Source: Atherix ibis
Lineage: Eukaryota > Arthropoda > Insecta > Diptera > Athericidae
Assembly (NCBI GenBank): GCA_958298945.1
Contig: OY282606.1
Location: 89,101,696 to 89,165,695, forward strand
DNA length: 64,000 nt
Reading direction: 5' to 3'
The stretch's first letter is position 1. Each line of letters begins with the position of its first letter. The translations under genes were made by a program, and so were the position numbers. The notes beneath the pieces were generated by a model. That model worked only from the letters and a program-made list of their open reading frames with translations, had not been told where the DNA came from and ran no database searches. This document shows positions 12,319 through 24,867 of this stretch, one piece after another.

Positions 12319-12560
12319 GTGATGCTCCATCATGACAACGCCTTCTGTCACACTAGCATCTGCATCGACGAGCTTTTGTCAGAAAAAGGAATTCTCATGG
12401 TTCGTCAACCCCCTTTGGAAAAAGGGATGCACCTGATGAAAGTCCATGTGATCTACAAGATAAAAAAAAAACAATTGAATGAACGTAATCCTGTCGATAA
12501 CATCTAAATTAAGTATTATCGGGGTGCTGAAGGCGATTCCAGTTGAAGCCTATAAGCACC
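12319..12560 (+). pseudogene. Irritans-type mariner relic, 3' part
   Basis: Begins MLHHDNAFCHTSICIDELL, the block around the second catalytic Asp, then EKGILMVRQPP. Degraded SPDESPCDL and KKKQLNERN follow, and finally VLKAIPVEAYK, the C-terminal helix of irritans-group transposases. Together with 10660-11430 this suggests one relic whose middle is now the microsatellite. Frameshifts lie between all blocks. Confidence 0.65.
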
Positions 12561-12605
12561 ACCATTAAGAGTGGAGACAACGCCTCCACCATATATGTGT
12601 ACATA

Positions 12606-13507
12606 CGAGGTCTGTTTAAAAAGGTTACGTATATTCGATTTTCGATTTTTTATGGCGTTATGTTGGTACTCATGTCTTTCACTTATGCCGACAAGTTCGG
12701 CCATTTTGAATCTTCAGTTAATTTTTGACAACTGCTTTGCTTGTACGTGTTTTGGCTCGTCTTCGATTTTTGCCCATTTTCGATCAAAAACAGAATCGCA
12801 TTAACATTGCTAAGGAGCTGTTGGACTCTGTCCGCGACAACCCAAATTTGCTTCAGAGGGTCATAACTGGTGACGAATCATTGGTTTATGGTTATGACGT
12901 GGAACCCAAAGCTCTATTATCCCAATGGAAGCTGCCGCACAAGCCAAGACCGAAAAAAGCCCGCCAAGTTCGGTCGCATGTGAAGGTTTTGCTTACAGTT
13001 TTCTTCTATTGCAGGGGCGCGGTGTATCATGAGTTCTTACTGCAGGGTAGAACGGTCAAAAAGGAATATTACCTGCAAGATATGCGAAAGTTGCGTGAAG
13101 TAATCCGCCAGAAACGCCCGGATTTGTTGAAGAACAAAAATTGGCTTTTGCACCATGATCACGCCTCTACTCACGCATCGTTGCTTGTGCACGAATTTTT
13201 GACCAAAAATAATACACTAATAATGCCGCAGCCACCGTATTCCCCAGATATGCCCTTCCTGTGACTTTTTCTTGTTCCCGAAACAGATTCTTTAATCTAT
13301 TTTTTGTAATGGGCAAAAATCGAAGGCGAGCCAAAACACGTGCAAGTAAAGCAGTTATCAAAAATTAACTGAACATTCAAAATGGCCGAACTTATCAGTA
13401 TAAATGAGAGATATGAATACCAATATAACGCCATAAAAAAAATCGAAAATCGAATATACGTAACCCGCGGATATTCATAATTCGCGATACTTTTTGGACA
13501 GACCTCG
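12606..13507 (+). mobile_element. Foldback derivative of a D34D mariner, copy 1
   Basis: TA duplications lie at 12604-12605 and 13508-13509. The left arm starts CGAGGTCTGTTTAAAAAGGT. The right arm (about 13285-13507) is not the normal right end but an inverted copy of the first ~220 bp of the family, including the TATTCGATTTTCGATTTTTT and GTGTTTTGGCTCG blocks and the start of the transposase reading frame (an inverted GATTAAAGAATCTG). The result is a foldback-like element with arms near 200 bp. The inversion joins the coding sequence in the FPKLK block of the transposase. The same junction is present in the copy at 21.2 kb. Confidence 0.88.
12742..13284 (+). pseudogene. D34D mariner transposase, catalytic domain only
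   Basis: The frame (12725-13264) lacks the DNA-binding domain: LARVLARLRFL, from 5' leader sequence, runs straight into FDQKQNRINIAKELLDSV. Then come ITGDESLVYGYDVEPK (first catalytic Asp), VLLTVFFYCRGAVYHEF, GRTVKKEYYLQDMRKLREVI and WLLHHDHASTHASLLVHEFL (second Asp). The third box reads YSPDMPFL and shifts frame before CDFF. With both ends of the protein lost it cannot act. The N-terminal deletion has the same junction as in the copies at 21.2, 38.6 and 58.1 kb. Confidence 0.88.
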
Positions 13508-15469
13508 TATATCTATCCAAGAAAATTACATTAAAAGGAATAACATAAATATAAAATAAAACTGTTACCGAAAAAATAATCAATTTCATTACTTTTCTGT
13601 CAGCTTGTAAAATTTTCAAAAGTAATCATTTGTACAAAGAAACTTAATTTTAATAACGAAAAAAAAAATATGTTGACAGTAAAGTTTTGTAGTGATTATG
13701 TGTTAAGTTAAGCTTTTCTAATTTATTTCATTTTTCTTAATCCTAATAGTAAGGTGATAATCACTTTTAAACTCTTTACTATAAGTTTAACTCTTGATTT
13801 GGAGGTGAATAAAAGATTGTATACATGTATGCACCTAGGTACTTGTCCATGGTCATAAAGTTAGAATAAGGTCGATCCAAAACTATTGACTAAATCAGAT
13901 AAAAACATGTCACCATCACATAGCATGCAATCCCTTAACAAACACGGACATGCACGTACTATAACACTATTCGGATTTTAGTGTATTTTCCATCAAGCAC
14001 TTTACTGAGAGACAACGAAAGTTTCGGCTATGAAATGACCAATTGATGATGGCGATATTAAATTCTATCTTCTTTAGTCACAAGTCGTTTCTAGATCCGA
14101 TTAGGGGTTTGAGACTATATCTGAGCGGATGGGTGGTACAATTCAATAAGGGTGCTGATTTATTGCCGGTAGTGTGCTGAGCAGTTACGATGTCAGGACT
14201 AACTGCAAATAGGTGTTAGTCGGAAAGCCAGATAACTTGTCGTTTATAGTCTCGCTTATCGTATTTGCCAAAGTGGGAATCTGCAATCGGCCATCCTATC
14301 TGGAGATTTCAATCGACTATTTACTCGTTGTTGATATTCATCGTCATTGCAGTTGCTGTCTTCAGTTTCTTTGATTCCTTGGTGACTGGCAAGCCCACGA
14401 AATGATTTTCATCCTTAAAGAAGGAGACTTTCCTTCATACGCAGTTGTTGAAAACCACTAACGTACACGCTCAAAGGACATATTCGCATTTTTATTTTTA
14501 TTGGAATATTTGCTGAATGTGTACCTCTATAGCCATAAAGATTATATTGAGACTGTTGCGACGAAAAACGGTTTCTACCTTGGCCTAGGCATTTTCCCAT
14601 TTTCATTCTGTACATTTACTTGTATGAGTATATTGAACGAAAATTACAGATGTAGTAGTAATTTTCATTCATTCAATGAATTCGAATTTGATCATCGTCT
14701 ATTTTTCTACTCTTGTACGAATTTTCTACAACTAGTCGACATTATGTATTAGTATTTACATATTGCGCAATCAGTTATCGTGGTATTTGGTCTTACCTCT
14801 GAGAATGGCCTTTGGATGGAATGGTTTATTTGATATTAAAGTATCCGTTTCCTGTCTGTCGTTGGGTTATACTTTTATTGACGTGAGTGAGGGTTATGAA
14901 ATTTGTTATACGACCGGGTTATCAAATACATACCAATGTACATATTTAAAAGCACTATCTTATATTATATTATATTATATTATTCGTTCTCTTCTAAGTG
15001 TAAGATTTGGTGTCTGATAGAATCCAGAAATTGCAAGAAATTATATTTACACGAAATGATTTAGTTTTCCAAGAGGAAACTTACGTTAGGCTTTTAGCAT
15101 GTGCCATTTCAGATTGAATTTTTTATTTTTTATTTTTGAAAAATTCCACCTGAGAGTGTTATTTTTTTATATGAATTTTTTTTGGCATAAAATTGGAAAG
15201 AATATTATTATAGGGAGTTTGGATAAAAATCGTATAAATTGATTTTGTAAAAAGAAAATTAGAAACAAATATGATAAATAGCACACTTTTTTTTAATAAT
15301 ATTTTTTTTGGAATTTTTTTTTCATTAATAATTTATGATGAATTATTTTTTTAAAAATAACTTTTTTTAAATTATATTGCTTGGAATTTGCAATTATACA
15401 TCGAATAGAGAACATTATATTTTTTTTGGGGTAATTTTTGATGAATTTTTCACATATTTCGGAGTTGTA
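13508..15469. other. Spacer with a short pentanucleotide tract
   Basis: No supported gene. Sequence from 13850 to 14500 is less A+T-rich than its surroundings but has no recognisable frame. A (TATAT)n-like pentanucleotide run lies at about 14955-14983. Confidence 0.5.
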
Positions 15470-16325
15470 CTTCGGCCATTAATTTAAGAACATTGGTTTT
15501 TTATTCCTCAAATTTTTGGATTATCTGTTTAAATGAGACGTATCTGTCAAATCGGTCAAACGGCGTCAAATCGCACGATCTTGGAGAGCAAATGACATCA
15601 GTAGGTCTCGAAATAATGACCCTGAGACCTAATCGTATAATAAAGTCATCCATAATAATCATGTTGTGTGGCTTGTGGTACTGTCAAGATAAAAATCTGT
15701 AAGTTATAACCAAAAACAGTTAGTTGTCATACAGCCATTTATTATTTTCATAGAAATGCGAACCAACTTTATGTGGATACAATCCAGCGTCTCTACAGCT
15801 CCTCTTGTATTTTTACAGCTCAATTTATAGCAACTTTGCTTATTTACGTATCCATCGACTGAAAAATAAGGCTGGTCGCTGAACTTTTTTTTCCACCATT
15901 AATTTAAAAACGTTGTTTATTTTGATACTATTTATAATCAAAAAAAGTTTATTCCCCAAATTTATGGATTATCTGTTTAAATGCGATTTTTTTTGCATAT
16001 TCTTAGAAGAAAAAGTCAAACGGCGTCAAATCGCACGATCTTGGAGAGGAAATGGTATCAACAAGTCTCCATATAATGGACCTGAGACCTAATCGCATAA
16101 TGAGGCTAACATTTGTCACGTTGTGTGGCTTGTGGTAATGGCAAGATTAAAATCTTCAAGTTATAACCAAAAACAGTTACTTATCATACAGCCCTTTATC
16201 ATTTTCATAGAAAGGCGGACTAACTTTACATAGATACAATGGCTTTTCTACAGTCCCTTTTGTATTTTTACAGCTTTATTTATAGTAACTTTGCTTATTT
16301 ACATATCCATTGACTGAAAATGGAG
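15470..16325 (-). repeat. Direct duplication of a DD41D-type transposase scrap
   Basis: Two diverged copies of one ~400-bp segment lie head to tail (about 15470-15868 and 15893-16322). Both have the minus-strand peptide SPRSCDLTPFD or its nucleotide equivalent (rc of GTCAAATCGCACGATCTTGG at 15566 and 16026). The second also shows CHYHKPHNVTNVSLIMRLG upstream, the equivalent of QDGATCHTAxxT. The PRSCDLTPLD box is the hallmark of DD41D transposases. Each copy ends in GCTTATTTACNTATCCAT. Neither retains a frame. Confidence 0.7.
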
Positions 16326-18309
16326 CTTTATCATTAAAGAAAATTGTTTACGGCACAATAACCACTTTTAGTTCTGTAGAATTTTTACAGGTTGATCAGA
16401 TTGCTTGATGGTTGAACTATCTATAATGTAAAATGAAAAACTATAGACTGAGCAAATGTTACTTTGAAAATGATATGTTTTTGTTGACTGACAATTTAAG
16501 GGTCTATTCTGAAATGGATCATTAAAATAATCAAAAATTCTTCCTAAAATTATTGATAAAGCTCGCTTAGCCTAAAGCTATCTATAAAAAGATGTATCTA
16601 AAAAAAATTAAGGATCACAAAAAAAAACCAAAATTTCCTTTTCTATAAAATAAAATTTTGTTATATTTTGGAATACGATGGAAAATTGTACGATTTGAAA
16701 ATATTTGTTCAAATGTCAAATTTTGTTAGATTTTCACATCGAATTGTAGACTTCCGAATGTCATTATACAAACTGTACTGACCTGGTATGAGCTGTCATA
16801 TCACAAAGAAAAAAATACTCCATTTCCATTTATGCATTTGAACATTCAAAAACTATTCGAAAAAGTTGCTTTGTGAAAATACACTGTGTAAATTTTATAT
16901 CTTCCGTCACACTTTAAAAACAATACGTTTATGGGCATGTGGAAAATAGATATTGCTTTAGAGAACGAATACTAAAAGGGGTAGTGGGGATGATCACAAT
17001 TGGAATAGTGATAGTATAGCGACAAGGGCAGCAAAGAAGAGAAACTTTTCGAACAGCGATAGCTACACTGATGAAAAGGGTGATAAAAATGGAAGAAAAA
17101 TTCGGCAGCCCCACAAGGAAATGGAAAAGTTGTAAAACTGTTTGAAAACGTAAACAACGTCTAGAAAAATTCCATTGACGAAGAAAACTCATTCGTCGTA
17201 GAAGTTGTCTGGAGCTGTAGATGTCCTATGTCGCATACAGTATTACATACACACCAGTTAGTATATGGGAATACCCTAAAGATCCATTATGGTCAAAGAC
17301 CAAGAGAACTCTGATTTCGTATAGGCACCGCCTCAACGTCTGTATACCACTGCGGATCAACCCCTTTGCGTCTTATACGTATATGCTCCCAATCTCCCAC
17401 ACACGTTCTCATAGGCCTTAATATTATCAACATACATTCATACATAAATAAAGTATATTTTAGTGTCTTTGCGTTTCTGCACCTCTTCATCAATATCCTT
17501 TCTAGCTTCATATAATGTCTTAACATGAAACGTTTTCACTTTGTTCTTTGGTGGTGAACTTGAGACGTCTAAAACATTACGTAGTGGTTTAAATTTATGA
17601 TTATTGAATTGTGATGTGGCGGGCGGGTGGTGAAAACTCTCATGCACATCCTTGTTTCGTCTAGTTTAAAAGGCGCTTTCACTGAAGTATGATTATGTGC
17701 TTGAAAATGTACCTGACAAGAAGAAATACACATACAAATGTCGTTCACATTTTCAGCTATTGACTTTTGAATAATCTCTTAAATTTATTGTTTTATGTCA
17801 GCTGTTGGTCGAAAAGTACTGGTTTCTTTCCAATCGTAGTAACTTATGTGTACTAACAATTCTGACCTTTATCATATTCAAGTTTATGTCTATTATATAA
17901 AGGCTACTTACTCTTCAGAGATTTTTTTTTTCGTATTCAAACTCGTACGAATTGAAAACAGTTTCATTGAAAATTTTAAATTTTCTAACACTCACTGTAA
18001 ATACTCGTCACAATTCTGTTCTTGTCGCAGTATAAGACTTGTATGACATTTTCAATCATAGCGGACAGAAAACCTCATCATGATGGTCTCCGATCAAGTT
18101 TATGTAGCAATTTATTCTGTATTGGTAAAATGGACATTTGTATACATTTTATATAGAATATTCACTCGTAGAACGAAGACACCATAGATTCTATGGATTT
18201 GAGGGTATGATCTGTAGCTGGGTAACGTGTAGTCAGAAGTGATTCTCTATGATAGTTATTTATATACAAATCCATATAATACAAGATTTTTCCAGGTCTA
18301 TTATTACTT

Positions 18310-18334
18310 TTTTTGTTGTTGTTGTTGTTGTTTT
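18310..18334 (+). repeat. (GTT)n microsatellite
   Basis: Five consecutive GTT units inside a T-rich run. Confidence 0.8.
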
Positions 18335-18769
18335 TCTCATTTATTCTGTGCTGAACGTTGACGTTTTCCTCTTCAATTTTGTAGTTTATGAGAAAAGACT
18401 TGTGCTTTATGAGGCCAGATGAATATGTTCATTCTGAATAGTCTAGAAGCAAACAGGAAGACGACAAAATCGACTGTACAGCGACACGCTGTGCATTTTG
18501 CATATTATCATAGATATGGTACATACATATGAGTATGTGACTGAATAGAATACGAATTCATTATTCGTACAATACGAGTATATATGGGGATACGTCCGAA
18601 GCTGAGTCTACTACTAGGCCTGTGTACAGAAGAAAACCTTGTCCTAAATTAACATCAGCGCTGCCAACGTGTATCTCTAGTCGTATTCATAATTTAGCAG
18701 AATCGCATTCATATTATTCCTCTCTTTCAGCATAATGGGGATACTCTAAATACTATACTTTTCAGTTGT

Positions 18770-18785
18770 ATATATATATATATAC
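18770..18785. repeat. (TA)n microsatellite
   Basis: A short run of TA dinucleotides followed by TACGTG. Confidence 0.8.
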
Positions 18786-19542
18786 GTGTCTAAAGATTGG
18801 AGAAGACAACTTTGTTGATAGCTTAATAATAATAATACTGGTCCTCCAACGTTAAGACTGTCTCGTACATACTTATAGGATGCTAAATAGTGAATAGCCT
18901 TGAGCTAAAGACAAACATTTCTAGAATATTATTTTATGTACTTCTTACTGTACACTGAGAATTTGTAAAAAAAAAAATGCTAAGCCACCCACCCCCCATA
19001 CCAAACCTTTCGAATGAAGTCCTGTATGAAATTCCGGATTTTTGAATATTTTCGCAGTCGTTGAATTTTTCGTGCTCATGTTTATAGTCCATAACTAATC
19101 AGCAGCAACATAACAAGTAGCAAAAATCAGATTGTAATTTTTTTTTTTTGGGTGCATAAAGCATGCTGCTCATCACAATATGCGTGCCTGTTGTCCGTAC
19201 AACAGACAAAAATTTAATCGACTGAATATAGTCGTGTGTAAAAATTTCCACAAGGGTAACATTAAAGGGAAGGAAGGGATGGTACACACCATATACAATA
19301 AGTATACATATTCTTAAATATATATTGTTAAAATGCCATAAAAATGATAAAATAATAGAATTAAAATGTACAATAATAAGTTGAAACGATATGAAATTTT
19401 TAGAGATTGGTGGTAGTTTGGCTATGACAAACTTCTCTGAGTAGGTTAGATAAAACGAAACAAACAAGTTCGTCTTATCTGTAATTGCTTCATATAGACT
19501 ATGTTGACGATCAAAAAAAAAAAAAAATATATTTACGGGGTT

Positions 19543-19570
19543 GTGACCGAACGACCGACCGACCGACCGT
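19543..19570 (+). repeat. (GACC)n microsatellite
   Basis: GACC/GACG tetranucleotide units repeated about six times, a G+C-rich island in A+T-rich sequence. Confidence 0.8.
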
Positions 19571-20953
19571 CTTCAGCCACCGGCCATGATTACAATCGCA
19601 ACTAAACTGAAATAAATTCTTTGGTTGGATTGTCCAAAAGGAAGGCTGAGGCATTTTTTTTTAAAAAGTTTCTGCCTGAATAGAGCATTTTCTATGTATT
19701 CGTCCAACTACTAAAGTACTAAGGATGGTCATGCCATTCGTGCCTACCTACAGTGTATTCCGTGACTGGCCAGCTGTTCAAAAGGCCGAAGGCTATAGGC
19801 CTTCGTATACAGATACTTTCAACAAGGATATAAAGCCAGGATATACTTTAGAGAAAGTAGTGCTTGTGCCAAATTGTGTGTGATGTTTTGGTTTTTTTTT
19901 TTTGGGTCTTTCAAGTCTTGTCCTTGTATGACCGTCTTCCAATCCGTAGATCTAAAATATTCCATCCAATTGACTACTCCACAATGCAGTACGGTTTAAA
20001 TATTTTTTACTTGTCGTCGTATTAAAAAAAACTGTATGTATAAGTAGGCATGTATAGTATACCAAAAAAAAATGCAATTTTTATTCTCATTTCTTTCTTT
20101 ATAGGTTTTTTTTTGTATTTTATATTTTTAATACTCTATTGATTGGTAAGGCTTCGATTTCTCAACCTTCTGAGACATTTAATTCGTCTCTCATTTCCTT
20201 TGAATTTGCTTTTGTCTTCTTCATTGGCTCCATCGACCATATTTTTCTTTATAATTTCTTGTTATCCGAGGTCCTCAAACTAGTCAATTCAATTGCCAAA
20301 AAAAGAATTGTATAAAAAAATATATACATACATAGATATACATACACACACACATGCAAAATCTATTTTCCTTTAATAATATAAAGACTAGTGTATGTAT
20401 ATGTAGAATAGTCAATAAAATGATATACTCGTAAAGTTTATTTACGGAATACTATTTATATATATAATGAATGAGAAAGGATAGTTTTTGTAAAAAAAAG
20501 CTAATTTTGTATTCTCGGAAAAGTTGTTTCATAAAGAAATGAAGAAAATATCTAGAAAAATTCATAAGGAAAGGTGTACAAATGAATTGGATTATTTTTA
20601 AGCCAACCAAACTACGTGCGGCACTTCATATTTGATCCAAAAGTAGTTGTACGAGTGTAGTCCTTTAGCCAAACCGTTTTGTTCAAACATTTTCCCAATA
20701 TTTACTTTTATTGATGGGCGGTCTTTTCTTACTTTTACATTTTTTCCCATAATATTTATATTAAAAAAAAAAATTAATAATGGTTGGTGAGGGTTGAGAT
20801 GTTTTTTTTACTATTTGGGGTAAAAATTTATTTTGGCACATATTTTACGTAATATTTTGTATAAAATAATAATTCTTTGAAAATGTATTTATTGTAGTAA
20901 AAGATATGTTAAAAGTAAAGGATTATCCAATCTCTGCTTTAAAAAAAAATAAT

Positions 20954-21003
20954 AAAAAATATACCTCGAATTTAGAGAATTTAAAATTCGAGGTATATTT
21001 TTT
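20954..21003. repeat. Perfect 20-bp inverted repeat with 10-bp loop
   Basis: AAAAAATATACCTCGAATTT (20954-20973) is exactly mirrored at 20984-21003 around the loop AGAGAATTTA. On either strand it would form a stable hairpin. No transposon end of the window families matches it, and the stem is too short for a typical animal microRNA precursor. Confidence 0.85.
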
Positions 21004-21196
21004 ATCCTGCCATTATAGACAAAATATAATTTTATTTAATTGATTACAGCGTACATAATTTTGAGATTTACTTATTTCTTAGTTTTAAAATGCTCTAAAG
21101 CTTAAAAATTATATTATTTTATAAGACAGGATCCAAGGATTTCAAATCGTATGATTCTAAGGACTAATTAACATAAGCAAATCTTAAAATTATGTA

Positions 21197-22034
21197 CGAG
21201 GTCTGTTCAAAAAGTATCGCGAATTTTGAATTTCCGCGGGTTACGTATATTCGATTTTCGCTTTTTTTGTGGCGTTATATTGGTACTCAAGTCTCTCAAT
21301 TATGCCGATAAGTTTGGCCATTTTTAATATAATTTTTGACAGCTGCTTTGCTTGCACGTGTTTTGGCTCGTCTTCGATTTTTGGCCATTCCATAAAATGG
21401 ATCAAAGTATCTGTTTTGGGAACAAGAAAAAGTCACAGGGGGCCAGATCTGGGGAATACGGTGCTTTGCTTGCACGTGTTTTGGCTCGTCTTCAATTTTT
21501 GACGATTTTCGACCAAAAACAGTATCGCATTAACATTGGTAAGGAGCGGTTAGACTCTGTCCGCGACGACCCAAATTTGCTTCAGAGGGTCATAACTGGT
21601 GACGAATCATGGGTTTATGGTTATGACGTGGAAACCAAAGCTCCATCATCCTAATTGAAGCTGCCACACAAGCCAAAACCGAAAAAGAGCACCAAGTTCG
21701 GTCGAATGTGAAGGTTTTGCTTACAGTTTTCTTCGATTGCAGGGGCGTGGTGCATCATGAGTTCCCGCCACAGGGTAGAACGGTCAATAATGAATATTAC
21801 CTGCAAGTTATTCGGAAGTTGCGCTAAGCAATCCGTTAGAAACGGCCAGATTTATGAAAGAATAAAAATTGGTTTTTACACCATGATAACGCCCCTGCTC
21901 ACGCATCGTTGCTTGTGCGCGAATTTTTGACCAAAAAGAACACACTAATAATGCCGCAGCCACCGTATTCCCCAGATCTGCCCCCCCACCCCTGTGACTT
22001 TTTCTTGTTTCTGAAACAGATTCTTTGATCTAAA
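21197..22034 (+). mobile_element. Foldback derivative of the D34D mariner, copy 2, truncated
   Basis: Starts CGAGGTCTGTTCAAAAAGTA after TA (21195-21196). At 21414-21461, directly after the transposase start region (ATGGATCAAAGTATCTG), lies an inverted piece of 3' coding sequence (rc of CCAGATCTGGCCCC...TTCTTGTTCC). The leader segment TGCTTTGCTTGCACGTG then repeats and the catalytic frame follows. At the right, GAAAC joins AGATTCTTTGATC, the same inversion junction as in copy 1, but the arm stops at about 22034 where a mellifera mariner begins. So the junction occurs at both ends of this copy. The catalytic frame (21460-21654) ends in a stop after VETKAPSS. Confidence 0.82.
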
Positions 22035-22756
22035 TGATTACAGTACACTTCAGAATTGATCGTTGTGCTGCTCGGTAGGAGCTCAAAATAAACGATTTCT
22101 TTGAAATCTCACCAAACAGATAGCATAACATTGTTTTGATGAATATTGGCTTTCGAAGTGCTTTGATCCGGTTTATCTTTTCTAGACAACCCATTTCTCG
22201 TCCCCAGTGATGATACGCTTCAAAAAATGAATCATTTTCTTGGCGTTTGAGAAGCAATTCACAAACGTCAATGCGACGGCACAAATTTTTTTCCGTAAAA
22301 AGTTGGGGAACCCCAGCGATCTCACGAGTTCCTATTCGCCGGTTTGCATCAATTAATGCCTTTATTGTGTCTTCGTCAGTTTCAACTGGCGTTCAAGAAC
22401 GAGGTGCATCTTTGAGATCAAAATTACCGGATCGAAATTTTGCCAACTAGTTTTGGCACTGGCACTCACTTAACACATCTTCTCCATACACATCGGATAA
22501 TGGTTTTCTTGCTTGAACAGCATTTTTATCATTTTTATATTAAAAAAATTAAAATATGCCGAAAATGCTGTTTTTACACTTTCCATATTTAAAAGGGTAT
22601 CAATCAAAAACTACTATGTAGAATCAATCGAATTTTGAACAAACAAGCCTTGCTATGTCAGCTGTCAAAATACATATGATTATACGGCTTAAGTATGAAG
22701 TTGGTTGTGAAAAAGTACAATAAGTCCTCTGTTATGAAAAAAACGAAACCCAATAT
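22035..22756 (-). pseudogene. Mellifera-subfamily mariner relic, 5' half
   Basis: Minus strand. The right terminus (22736-22756) keeps only parts of the mellifera terminal repeat (TTGGGTT...TTCGTTTT). The protein shows CRRIDVCELLLKRQENDSFF, a decayed ITGDEKW box (HHWGREMGCL), then the YFELLPS-TTINSE equivalent shifted to SFILSSYRAAQRSILKC. The sequence stops at TINSEVY, so the last two catalytic Asp and the left end are missing. The truncation point coincides with the broken right arm of the foldback mariner. Confidence 0.75.
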
Positions 22757-24865
22757 ATCAGTTAGTAACTGTTTGCAGATACAATGGCTTTTTCATGATC
22801 GCTAGTAGATTTTCAGAGCCTCATATGTGAAAATTTTGCCTTATAGTTGATGAAAATTTCTCCCGTTAAGTTCTTGTTTATTAGTTATGGGATCCATTTC
22901 CTAAAATGGCAAATTTTAAACTAAACGAATATTATCTTTAATGAAGAAAAATATTTGACAGCTGTCAGATAATAGAGGGCAGCACTTTCAAAAATACGAA
23001 ATGGATGACTAGTTATAATGCTTTTGATACTAATTATATTCGATTTTTTGATATTTTCTAATAATTTTGATACAAAATATTAAAATATCACAATTCAAAA
23101 ATTTTTTCATTCAATAGAATTTCTTCTGTAAAGGAACATCGAAGCATGGGAAATTCTTAATATTCACTTTAGGGACAAAAAAAATAGAAAATGATATACC
23201 ATTAGTTTTTTTTTTTTTTTTTAAAAAAAAGCCTATAATAAAAGTTTCAAAAACTTTTTTCGTCTCAAGGATTCCAATTATATGAATTCTTCTCTGCTTT
23301 TGAGTTGCAGCATAATATTGACTATCATATCTTGGCTATGAAAGAAACTGTTCACAATTTTTTTTTGCATTTTTATATACTTATTTTCTATTATTTTTAT
23401 TTATTCTTTGCGAATTATATTTGAATAAAATGAAACCTAAAGGAAACACCGAAAAATTCAACTGAATGCGAAACATGCGCTTCAATGTTGACCAAAAGAA
23501 AATACAAAATTGTGTTGGAGACAAAAATGGACAAAAGCGAAAGACTATAAAATGGCTACTAAACACACCATCATTTTCCATCAACTACAATAATTCCAAC
23601 TGAAGTGCCTTATTTCAATTCTAATGTATTTGAGTGAATAAAGTGAATTTTTATATAAATTTTCTGACAAAAATTGTCTAAAAGATACTAGCTTCAACTC
23701 AAGCTTAGAATACAACAAAGGATTTTCTATGGGAAAAAAGTAATATGGGCAATAATAGAAAAGCTTCCAGGATATAAGAATATCAAAGAAAATCAACTTA
23801 AATAACGAGTGGATTTTTTAAATTTATTTCTATAGGAATTTTCAAATCCTTTAAATTATATGCTATCGAGTATGATTTCTATTTTATACTCGGACATTAA
23901 TAATTATCCACTTTTTGTTTTATGTCATTTTATGTTTTTGGTTTTTTTTTTCTCATATTCAAGTATCCCTGAACAAGGCAATTCTAATTTAAATTTTGAA
24001 TAAAAGGAAGAAAATTGTAGGACAGAAAAAAATGGTCTATTTGAATCGGATCATTTAATTGCACTTGTACTTCAGATTTAAATGAAATTTATTGCAACGA
24101 TTTTGGGAATACCATATCAACAAGATTGGATGATGTAATTGTAATTGGGTTTTTTTCAAAGTCATTCTTTTCCGTTTAGTTAATGATTATTTTCTATTTA
24201 GATATAACATTTTTCGATTAAAATCAAAGTATTTATAAAAGAATTGAAATCCTTTTTATTTATAAAAAAGTCGTTTCTTTTAAGTTTCTCTTTTGTAAGT
24301 ATGGGATTGATTATTGTTTCGTTCTAACTTAAAAAAAAAACATATTAACAATATTTTTTTAAGAAAAAAAAAATTCAATAACTAGAACATAATATTACTT
24401 ATAAAATTACCGTTACTTTAATATTTAAATTGGCCCATAATTCATACTTTTTTGGGTGATATTAGTTTTGTTTATGTGGACATGTCGCGTTATCGGTTGG
24501 CAACTAAGTGATTATACTAAATACTGCCACTTAGTTAAAACTTATAAAAGTGCAATCCTTTTCTGCTAGGTTTAGGGAAAAAATATTTTTAAAAACTTTT
24601 ATAAAATGTCCTTAAACGTAGTTAATTTTATTGATAACGATGATCAAGTTTTTAATAATAAATGGTTATGATTAATCGTTCAAAAATAAAGTATTATCAA
24701 AAGTAATTTGCAGGTATACTAGTCTTATTGGACAAAATATATTAGTGGTGAATACGTGTCATTAATCATTGTTTTGGTATTGATTTTTTTTGTTAAATAA
24801 AAAAAATTTTATAACATTTTTAAAATTCCAATGCATAATTCTATCAAATGTTATTATATGACAAT
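22757..24865. other. A+T-rich spacer with a solo mellifera terminal repeat
   Basis: No supported gene. At about 24494-24514, CGGTTGGCAACTAAGTGATTA matches the terminal repeat of the mellifera mariner at 26351, with no transposase beside it. Sequence around 22790 (AGATACAATGGCTTTTT) resembles the end of the duplicated segment at 16.2 kb. Confidence 0.5.
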
Positions 24866-24867
24866 TA

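Larger units (their letters stand above)
16326..21194. other. Long spacer with simple repeats
   Basis: No supported gene over nearly 5 kb. Open frames at 16929-17192, 17293-17647 and 19099-19467 have no family motif. Simple repeats are entered separately. The rest is A+T-rich with homopolymer runs. Confidence 0.5.

Noticed and set aside
19099..19467. 122-codon minus-strand frame
   Set aside because: No recognisable motif or signal, composition of A+T-rich chance sequence, and no supporting neighbours.
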